Source of the DNA: DATAGF01 sp963834875
GTDB lineage: Bacteria > Actinomycetota > Thermoleophilia > Miltoncostaeales > Miltoncostaeaceae
DNA length: 64,000 nucleotides
NCBI GenBank assembly: GCA_963834875.1
Contig: CAWIDG010000032.1
Span: 28,701-92,700 of the forward strand
Direction: 5' to 3'
Shown: one piece after another, positions 57,945 through 64,000 of the stretch
Numbering within the stretch: the stretch's first letter is position 1
How the letters are laid out: each line of letters opens with the position of its first letter
The notes under the pieces: generated by a model
What the model was told of the DNA's origin: nothing
The model's input: the letters and a program-made list of their open reading frames with translations, nothing else
Database searches by the model: none
Made by a program: the position numbers and the translations under genes

Positions 57945-58340
57945 ATGGCAGTGACCACCGAGGAGTGGATCGAGGAGCTCAAGAGCATCTCCGTGCTCGA
58001 GCTCTCCGAGCGCATCAAGGCGCTCGAGGAGACGTTCGGCGTGAGCGCGGCGGCCCCGGTCGCCGTCGCGGCTGCGCCGGGCGCCGGCGCGGCCGCGGAC
58101 GGCGGCGCGGCGGCGGACGAGGAGGAGCAGACCGCCTTCACCGTCAGCCTCGACGCGGCGGGCGACAAGAAGATCCAGGTCATCAAGGTCGTCCGCTCCG
58201 TCACCGGCCTGGGCCTGAAGGAGGCCAAGGAGCTGGTGGACAACGCCCCCAGCAAGATCAAGGAGGGCGTCGCCAAGGAGGAGGCCGACCAGGTCAAGTC
58301 CCAGCTCGAGGAGGCCGGCGGGGTCGTCAGTCTCAGCTGA
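57945..58340 (+). CDS. rplL: 50S ribosomal protein L7/L12
   Basis: 131 residues. N-terminal dimerisation helices (TEEWIEELKSISVLELSERIKALEETFG in outline), an Ala/Gly-rich hinge, and the C-terminal factor-binding domain FTVSLDAAGDKKIQVIKVVR, VTGLGLKEAKELVDNAP, KEEADQVKSQLEEAGG. ATG after GAGGAGA. The next gene in most bacteria is rpoB; here a subtilase gene follows. Confidence 0.97.
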   Translation: MAVTTEEWIEELKSISVLELSERIKALEETFGVSAAAPVAVAAAPGAGAAADGGAAADEEEQTAFTVSLDAAGDKKIQVIKVVRSVTGLGLKEAKELVDNAPSKIKEGVAKEEADQVKSQLEEAGGVVSLS

Positions 58341-58362
58341 GGCCCGGGGTGGGGGTGTCCGT

Positions 58363-58399
58363 GTGCCAATTGGCCGACGCGCGTGTGGCCAATTGGCAC
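58363..58399. repeat. two-palindrome repeat, copy 2
   Basis: GTGCCAATTGGCC (58363-58375), 11-bp spacer, GGCCAATTGGCAC (58387-58399). Same arms as copy 1, centres 23 bp apart. It starts 22 bp after the rplL stop and ends 41-56 bp before the subtilase start. Confidence 0.9.
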
Positions 58400-58455
58400 T
58401 CCGCCCGACCCGGCGGACTGGACGCCCCGCGGAGGGTCTGATTGCTTGGCCCGCC

Positions 58456-59931
58456 GTGAAGGGGCTCCTCTCGGCCGTGGCGGGCGTCGTGGCCGCCGTG
58501 GCGATGGCGGCCCCGGCAGGCGCGGCGATCGTCGGCCAGGGCGGCGTCCGGATGGGCGCCGACGTGCTCTGGAGCGAGGGCGTCCTCGGCCAGGGCCAGA
58601 CCGTGGCGATCCTCGACGAGGGCTTCGCCGGGCTCGACCGCTCGATCGCCCTCGGCGAGCTGCCGCCGCGCGACGCGCTCACGATCCGAGCCTTCGACCC
58701 GCTCGGCGGCGAGGGCGGGTTCACCGAGTTCGGCATCCCCACCCAGCACGGGGTCCGGATGGCCGAGCTCGTCCACGATCTCGCGCCCCAGGCCCGGCTG
58801 GTGCTCGTCGGCTACCGCACGCTCGACCAGTTCGAGGAGGCGGCCGCCTGGATCACGGGCCAGGGCATCCCGATCGTCAGCCACTCCAACTCCTTCCTGA
58901 TCCCTCCGTACGACGGCACCGGACGGGCAGCCCGCGCGGTCGACGCGGCCACCGCTGCGGGGGTGCTCTGGGTCAACTCCGTCGGCAACTACGCGCAGCG
59001 GCACTGGCGCGGGACGGCGGGGCCCGAGGGCGCCGTCATCCCGATCGCACCGACCCCTGGGACGCCGCTGCTGTTCAGCCTGGCGTGGGCGTCGCCCGCC
59101 GCGCGGGCGAGCGTCGCGGTGGAGCGCCTCGACCCATCGGGCGCCTGGGCCGAGGTGCAGCGCAGCGCTCCCGCCGGCCCGACCCATGCGACGACGACCC
59201 CGCTCACCGCCGGCGCCGGATCGTGGCGGCTGGTCGTGCGCCAGGAGGCCGGGCTGCAGGCCGAGCTCACGCTCTTCTCCCAGACGGCCGGCTTCGGCCC
59301 CCTCGCCGTGGCCCCGGGCAGCATCCCCACGCCCGGGGACGCCGCCGGGGCCCTGGCGGTCGGCGCGGTGAAGTGGACGGGCACGGCGCTGGAGCCCTAC
59401 TCGTCGCAGGGCCTCACGGATGATGGCCGCGCGAAGCCTGACCTCGTCGGCCCCGTCTACGTGACGTCCAACCCGGAGTGGCCCGGGACGGCCGGGACGT
59501 CGGCCGCGACCGCCCACGTGGCCGGCGCCGCTGTCCTCCTGCGCCAGGCGCGCCTCGCGGCCGGCCAGCCGGCCGGCGCGGCCGATCTCCGCGCGGTCCT
59601 GACCGCGGGCGCTCTCGACCTCGGCGCCCGGGGGCCCGACCCGCTCTACGGGGCGGGCATGGCCCGGCTCGACACCTCCCCGCCGCGGATCGCGGTGCGC
59701 GTCACCTCCGCCCGGCGACCGGTCGTGAGGGTGCGCGCGCCGGACGACGGTACGATCCGGCTCGTGCGCATCACCCTGAACGGACGGTCGCTGCGGGCGG
59801 TCCGCAGGCCGGCGGTCGGGGTCAGGCTCCCGGCGCTCCGCCCGGGCCGCAACCGGGTCTTCGTCACGGCCGAGGACATGGCGGGCAACGTCGCGAGGCG
59901 GACCCGCACCCTGAGTGGGGCACGACGATGA
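58456..59931 (+). CDS. secreted subtilase-family (S8-like) protease A
   Basis: 491 residues from GTG 58456. Signal peptide VKGLLSAVAGVVAAVAMAAP ending AGAA. Catalytic residues by motif: D54 (AILDEGF), H98 (TQHGVRMAELVHD), oxyanion N178 (SVGNYAQRHW) and S349 (GTSAATAHVAGAA; the usual Pro after GTSxA is Thr). An insert of some 150 residues between Asn and Ser folds as a beta-sandwich. C-terminal Ig-like domain (IRLVRITLNGRSL, NRVFVTAEDMAGNVARR). ATT 58441 fits the GGAGGG better than GTG and may be the start. The stop overlaps protease B (ATGA). Confidence 0.85.
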   Translation: MKGLLSAVAGVVAAVAMAAPAGAAIVGQGGVRMGADVLWSEGVLGQGQTVAILDEGFAGLDRSIALGELPPRDALTIRAFDPLGGEGGFTEFGIPTQHGVRMAELVHDLAPQARLVLVGYRTLDQFEEAAAWITGQGIPIVSHSNSFLIPPYDGTGRAARAVDAATAAGVLWVNSVGNYAQRHWRGTAGPEGAVIPIAPTPGTPLLFSLAWASPAARASVAVERLDPSGAWAEVQRSAPAGPTHATTTPLTAGAGSWRLVVRQEAGLQAELTLFSQTAGFGPLAVAPGSIPTPGDAAGALAVGAVKWTGTALEPYSSQGLTDDGRAKPDLVGPVYVTSNPEWPGTAGTSAATAHVAGAAVLLRQARLAAGQPAGAADLRAVLTAGALDLGARGPDPLYGAGMARLDTSPPRIAVRVTSARRPVVRVRAPDDGTIRLVRITLNGRSLRAVRRPAVGVRLPALRPGRNRVFVTAEDMAGNVARRTRTLSGARR

Positions 59932-62055
59932 CCCGGCGCGCCGCCGGGGCTGTGCTCGGCCTGGCGGCCGCGGTCGCGCTCGCGGCGGGCGCCGCGGCGC
60001 CGGACGCCTCCGCGAAGCCGCGGTCGATCGCGGTCCAGGCCGAGCGCGGCGACGTCACGCGCGCCGCCGCCGCGCTGGGTCGGAGCGGCCTGAAGATCCA
60101 GCGCCGGCGTGGCGCGCAGCTCCAGGTCGTCGCCGATGCCGCGCCGCGCTCGCGCCCTCTCCAAGCTGCCCGGCGTGGCCGGCGCCCGCGTCGCGTCCGC
60201 GGCGTTCGCCGACGCCCCCGTCGTCTCTCAGGGCCTCGAGCGCGCCGGCGCGGACGTCCTGGGCCGCGTCGCCGGGGGTGGCGAGGGCCTGCTGATCGCG
60301 GTGGTCGACCTCGGCTTCGGGCAGAACCTCGCCGCTCAGCAGGCGCGCGGGGAGCTCCCGCCCGCCGGGCAGCTCGAGACGCTCTCCTTCGACGCGGCCG
60401 GCGGCTTCGCGGGGACCAACGCCTACGGCAACCGCACCAACCACGGGGAGCTCATCGCCCAGACCGTCTTCGACTACGCGCCGAAGGCCCGCTACCTCCT
60501 CGTCAACTACCACACGGAGGCCGACTTCCTCGCCGCCGTGGACACCATCGTCGCCCGGCGCCCGGACATCGTCGTCCACTCGAACAGCTTCATCGAGGGC
60601 CCATTCGACGGCACCAGCCCGTCGGCGCGGGCGGTGGACCGGGCCGCGGCCGCGGGCATCCTCTGGTTCAACTCCGCCGGCAACTACGCCCAGCGCCACT
60701 GGAGCGGCGACTGGATCGACGCGGACGCCGATGCCGATCTCGACTGGCCCAACGGCGACAGCTGGACCTTCCAGCGAAGCGCAGGCCTCCCGATCACGTT
60801 CGCGCTGTCGTGGGCCTCGCCGCCGGGCGGCCCGGCCACCGACCTCGACCTGGTCCTCGAGCGGCTCGACGCGAGCGGGGCATGGCTCCCGGCCATGGGC
60901 TCCAGCGACCGGCAGTCCGCCGGAGCGCCGACCGCCGAGCGCATCGTCGGCTACTCCCCGCCGGCTGAGGGCGTCTTCCGCCTCCGAGTGCTCCTGACCT
61001 CGGGGCCGCCGCCCGAGGGCCCGCTCACCCTCTTCTCGCGCGAGATCGCCGTGACCGACATCGGCGGGACCGCCGTGAGCAGCACGCCGACCCCGGGCGA
61101 CGCCGCCGGCGCGATCGCGGTGGGCGCCGTCAACTGGCGCGGCGACCGCTTCAAGGGCTACTCGTCGCAGGGGCCGAGCGACGACGGGCGCCTCAAGCCC
61201 GACCTCGTCGCCCCGACCGACACGCGCCTCATGGGCCCCATCGGCGCCCGATCGGTCGGCGGCACGTCGATCGCAGCGCCGAACGCCGCCGGCGCGGCCG
61301 CGGTGCTGCTCGCCGCCAACCGGCGCGTGGGGCTGTTCCCCTCGGCCGGCGAGGTCCGGGGCCAGCTGGCCGCGCTCGCGGTCGACCTCGGCGCGCCTGG
61401 TCCGGACCCGGTCTTCGGCGCCGGCCGCGTGCGCGTGAACATCGAGCCGCCGCGGATGACGGCCCTGCAACCGACGCCCCTCAGCTCGGTGCGGGGCAGG
61501 GTCACGGTCCGCTTCAAGGCCCTGTCGCGCTCGAAGGTCACGCAGTGGTCGCTCCGCCTCGACGGGACGCCGGCCGTCCGCCGTGCCCAGACCTACCCAC
61601 GCGGGATCAGCGTCGACACCCGGCGGCTTCCCGACGGCTGGCACGCCCTCTCGATCCAGGCCAAGGACTTCCCCGGCAACGTCGGCCTTCGCGAGTGGGC
61701 GGTCAAGGTCGACAACACCCGGCCCATACTCGTGGTCCGTGGCGTGCGGCTGGTGAAGGCCCGCCGCGTGCTGTCGGAGCGCGGCCCGCGCCGGCCGCGC
61801 CCCGGCGCCCGGCGCCAGGCGCGGCTGGTCGTCGCCGTCGGCGACGCCGGCACGACCGGGTCGCTGACGAGCCGGGTGGAGCTGCGCACCTCCTCGGGCC
61901 GGTTCGTCTCCCTTCGGACGGTCAAGGTCAAGCCCGGGCCCGTGCGCACGATCGCCCTCGGCCGCCTGGAGCGCGGTCGCTACCGGGTGCGCATCGATCT
62001 GCGCGACCGAGCGGGAAACCCGGCGACCGTCACCCGGACGATCCGGATCCGCTGA
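59928..62055 (+). CDS. secreted subtilase-family (S8-like) protease B (one frame break)
   Basis: About 708 residues, a paralogue of protease A. Signal peptide MTRRAAGAVLGLAAAVALAAG. A prodomain-like segment follows, broken by an extra base near 60150. Catalytic D127 (VVDLGF), H172 (NHGELIAQTVFD), N252 (SAGNYAQRHW), S447 (GGTSIAAPNAAGAA), numbered after removing the extra base. It has the same middle insert as A and two C-terminal Ig-like domains (SLRLDGTPAVRRAQ; VELRTSSGRFVSLR, YRVRIDLRDRAGNP). ATGA overlap with A means both are made together. Targets are unknown. Confidence 0.85.
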
Positions 62056-62061
62056 CGGCGG

Positions 62062-62544
62062 GCGCGCCGGCGCGCCGCCTCCGCCCAACCACCGCCCCTC
62101 GCGGAACCAGCGCGCCATCGTCCGCCTCGACGGAGGCGTCGCGGGCCCGGCCCCGGCGCGCTCGCGAAGCTCGGCGATCACCCGGCCCGGCCGCTCCCCC
62201 GCCGCGAACCGCCGCTCCGCCTCACGCCGGAGCTCCGGCCAGGCGTACGAGCCGGGCCGCGCCCGCGCCGGCGGGCCCGCCAGGCGGGCCCGATGCGCAT
62301 CGAGGGCCCGGCCGCGCCCTCCCGTCAAGCACCCCGCGGCCTGCCAGGCTCGCATCACGCTCGCCGCGAAGTCCCGCCCCGCTCGTCGCGTCAGGAACTC
62401 CGAGCTCCGGTGGGCCGCGCAGAGCCACACCGACACCCCGCCAGGAAGATGGAGCGGCGCCCGGTCACCCTGCCCGGGCCCCATGCAGAGCAGACAGGGC
62501 GGGCGCTTCCCCAGCCGCTCACCCTTGTACAGGCTCCTCGCCAC
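62062..62544 (-). CDS. small Zn-ribbon / helix-turn-helix-like protein
   Basis: About 160 residues; GTG 62544. The N-terminus carries C-x2-C in PPCLLCMGPGQGDR and, 24 residues on, C-x2-H in LCAAHRSSEFLTRR, a likely zinc site. A helical middle follows (SVMRAWQAAGCLTGGRGRALDAH, SYAWPELRREAERRFAAGE). The end, PSRRTMARWFREGRWL, looks like a recognition helix. Memory suggests related proteins in Solirubrobacterales. The frame has no stop until 60055, antisense to protease B, so the true end is unclear; 62062 is only a conservative limit. Palindrome copy 3 lies upstream. Confidence 0.55.
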
Positions 62545-62623
62545 GTCCCCAGCCTCGCCGCTGTGGGCCGACCGATCACCAGCGATTTCAGCCAGTGGTG
62601 CGCCGGGGATGTGCTGGGAAGTC

Positions 62624-62659
62624 TGCCAATTGGCCGCCCGGCCTTTGGCCAATTGGCAC
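62624..62659. repeat. two-palindrome repeat, copy 3
   Basis: TGCCAATTGGCC (62624-62635), 11-bp spacer, GGCCAATTGGCAC (62647-62659): 12 bp of perfect pairing. Centres 23 bp apart. It is 80 bp upstream of the minus-strand Zn-ribbon gene start. Confidence 0.88.
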
Positions 62660-62993
62660 AGCCCGAGCGCTCAGGTGAGGCGGTGGGTCCCCTCCAGGGC
62701 CGGGTGGTCAACCTTCGCGCGACGGCCGCGCAGGCAGGCGGGCTTCTCGCCGTGGACAAGGAGCATCAAGCCTGGAGCGTGACGAGGCCGGCCGGCGCGC
62801 TCCCGAGAGGCGCAGGCCGGGCGGCCTCGACGGGCCCGCCGGGCCCATGTGCGGTGGGCCGGCGATCGCATACCGGCGCGCCGAGCCCCGACGAACGGGT
62901 CTGGACAGGACGTCGTGCGATCGCGCACACTCCTCCCGCCGCCGCGGCGATGCGCGGCGGGGCACGTCTCATCCACGTCCCGGGAGGACCGCC
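62660..62993. other. no recognisable gene
   Basis: Frames on both strands are open but unlike any protein I know, and lack good starts. At the right end GGGAGG lies 7 bp before the next ATG. A promoter for that gene is likely here but is not evident by eye. Confidence 0.4.
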
Positions 62994-63194
62994 ATGCCGC
63001 TCGAGCAGGCCCTCAAGAGCACGCTGCGCGACAAGGTGTCGACAGCCAACAAGTCCAACGTCGACGACGTCGCCGACGAGGTGAACGCGGCGCTCGCGAC
63101 GCTCGACCCCGACGACAAGGACTACGCGCGGCTCCAGGGCTGGCTCGAGGACCTGTCGGTCGTCAAGGGCGGAGGCGTCCCGGGCAAGTTCTGA
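62994..63194 (+). CDS. small soluble protein of unknown function
   Basis: 66 residues. ATG 62994 follows GGGAGGACC. It is charged and helical: PLEQALKSTLRDKVS, then NVDDVADEVNAALATLDPDD, ending KGGGVPGKF. No Cys, signal peptide or membrane segment. I do not recognise it. Good Shine-Dalgarno and codon bias (G/C at third positions throughout) support a real gene. Confidence 0.6.
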   Translation: MPLEQALKSTLRDKVSTANKSNVDDVADEVNAALATLDPDDKDYARLQGWLEDLSVVKGGGVPGKF

Positions 63195-63213
63195 CGGGCG
63201 ACCGCCGGCCGGG

Positions 63214-63714
63214 TCAGCGCCCGCGGCCGCGGGTGCGCGGGGTGTGCAGCATCCGCTGCAGGCGCCGGGTCTCCGCGAGGGCGTTGATCGGGCGCCGGTC
63301 GGGGAAGGCCTCCACGCCGCGCTGGATCCGCCGCTCGCGGCCCTCCCGCGCCTCGACCCACCGCTCGTAGGCGCCGATCAGGTCCAGCAGCTCCTGGACC
63401 AGGCCGACCCCTGAACGCCCGCCGGCGTAGGGGCGGCCGTCGAGCAGCAGCGTGCGGTCGGCGGCGACCCAGGCGAGCTCCCCGCGCCCGGGCCGGGCCG
63501 CGCGGATGCCCGCGTCCGAGACGCGCACCTGAAGGCCTCGCCACTCGCGCTTGAGCACCCCCGGCTCGACCGCCGGGCGGAAGCCGAACGCGCGCATGCG
63601 CCTCCGCTCGCCGGGCGAGGTCCACTGCCGGTGGGTGGTCTCCAGGAGCTCGCGGAGGCGGCCGTCGACGGGGGCGTCCGAGCCCCCGTCCGCGTAGGAG
63701 GGCAGCGACGACAT
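63214..63714 (-). CDS. conserved-looking cytoplasmic protein of unknown function
   Basis: 166 residues from ATG 63714. Arg-rich and helical, with segments RLRELLETTHRQWTSPGERR, AFGFRPAVEPGVLKREWRGLQ and LVQELLDLIGAYERWVEARE. No signal or known motif. It is transcribed away from the presumed rpoB promoter and ends 20 bp from the small gene's stop, tail to tail. Frame and G/C third-position bias support it; function unknown. Confidence 0.55.
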   Translation of the reverse strand: MSSLPSYADGGSDAPVDGRLRELLETTHRQWTSPGERRRMRAFGFRPAVEPGVLKREWRGLQVRVSDAGIRAARPGRGELAWVAADRTLLLDGRPYAGGRSGVGLVQELLDLIGAYERWVEAREGRERRIQRGVEAFPDRRPINALAETRRLQRMLHTPRTRGRGR

Positions 63715-63845
63715 CGGGCCAGTATGGCAAGCCCGCCCTCGCCCACCGCGGGCCGCCGGACGGCCGACGGCGGTGATAACCTTCGTGGCCTTGGACGCCG
63801 GGTCCGATTGACGGAGGCCACCCGCCCGGAGCGGCCCCAACGGAC

Positions 63846-63866
63846 CCCGCCGCGAGCAGCGGCGGG
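63846..63866. terminator. GC-rich hairpin before the terminal promoter
   Basis: CCCGCCGC-gagca-GCGGCGGG is a perfect 8-bp stem with a 5-base loop. No T run follows. It could insulate the downstream promoter from readthrough. The rest of 63715-63895 holds no visible gene. Confidence 0.35.
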
Positions 63867-63872
63867 CGCGGG

Positions 63873-63901
63873 TAGCAATGCCCCGACGCCGGTGCTAGAC
63901 T
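63873..63901 (+). promoter_or_regulatory. promoter upstream of the last gene
   Basis: An extended -10, TGCTAGACT (TAGACT at 63896-63901), with a weak -35 TAGCAA 17 bp upstream. Position suits a transcript starting near 63908 and reaching the TTG at 63978 through a 70-nt leader. Confidence 0.4.
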
Positions 63902-63977
63902 CAGCCGTTACGCCCGCGCCGGAAGCTCCACGCACGGCTGCCGCCATCCGCCCGCTCTCGTCAGGAGGCCCTGCGAG

Positions 63978-64000
63978 TTGAGCACCCCTCCCGCTGCTCG
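63978..64000 (+). CDS. start of a truncated gene, possibly rpoB
   Basis: Only seven codons are visible: TTG AGC ACC CCT CCC GCT GCT. AGGAGG at 63963-63968 sits 9 bp upstream and a promoter-like site lies before that. RpoB is proposed only because rpoB normally follows rplL and the gene is on the right strand. No RpoB motif can be seen. Confidence 0.35.

Noticed and set aside
60055..62061. Antisense frame under subtilase B
   Set aside because: Long but compositionally an antisense shadow; only the part upstream of 62062 looks like a protein.
52511..62659. CRISPR array
   Set aside because: The repeats are palindromes thousands of bases apart with genes between. No regularly spaced repeats or cas genes exist in the window.

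Overview
The window is bacterial chromosome of very high GC content (about 73-75 % by eye), with many GTG/TTG starts, ATGA/GTGA stop-start overlaps and a leaderless-looking economy of spacing. The rpmG - tRNA-Trp - secE - nusG - rplK - rplA - rplJ - rplL order, quinone-type pyrD, F420-type PPOX protein, TetR/MFS pairs and coxL-type molybdenum hydroxylase point to an actinobacterium; Thermoleophilia (Solirubrobacterales-like) is my best inference, not a demonstrated placement.

Layout. 0.4-1.8 kb: zwf. 1.9-4.3 kb: scrappy region with a GmrSD/DUF262 relic, one secreted protein, a 5'-truncated reductase relic and tRNA-Lys. 4.4-8.9 kb: two TetR/MFS efflux units. 9-17.4 kb: housekeeping genes (pterin dehydratase, pyrD, intradiol-dioxygenase-like lipoprotein, KhtU/KhtT K+/H+ antiporter, CHASE3-HAMP-SpoIIE phosphatase, adenosine-deaminase-like enzyme, BolA/monothiol glutaredoxin, 2-hydroxyacid dehydrogenase). 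17.4-21.9 kb: two tail-to-tail cupredoxins, a YyaL-type protein and a J-domain protein. 22-43.9 kb: a molybdenum island. It holds a TOBE regulator, modABC molybdate uptake, a Mop storage protein, both nucleotide-transfer arms of cofactor synthesis (MocA-type for the cytosine dinucleotide form, MobA-type for the guanine form), moaA, moeA, a CO-dehydrogenase-like enzyme (coxG-S-L-M with XdhC and divergent coxD-coxE) and a formate-dehydrogenase-like enzyme with FdhD. 43.9-54.7 kb: HAD hydrolase, a toxin-antitoxin pair, STAND ATPase, lon and hsp20, an acyl-CoA ligase, small secreted proteins, and an FAD monooxygenase/cupin/PPOX operon. 54.8-58.3 kb: ribosomal protein and secE/nusG cluster with an L10 leader. 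58.4-62.7 kb: two translationally coupled secreted subtilases and a small Zn-ribbon protein on the opposite strand. The extreme right edge has a promoter, Shine-Dalgarno and TTG that may be the start of rpoB.

Three points stand out. (1) A two-palindrome repeat (GCCAATTGGC twice, 21-23 bp apart) occurs three times, at 52.5, 58.4 and 62.6 kb, each time just upstream of a gene; two copies bracket the subtilase cassette that separates rplL from the presumed rpoB. (2) The molybdenum island has unusual fusions: MocA with an AHSA1/SRPBCC domain, MobA with a MoaD/ThiS-like domain lacking the terminal GG, and a six-helix membrane domain with a BAAT-type thioesterase coupled to coxE. A 41-bp inverted repeat sits beside moaA. 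(3) More than 30 reading-frame breaks occur in otherwise intact genes. Nearly all are single-base insertions, which looks like insertion-type sequencing error rather than decay; gene ends are given across the breaks.
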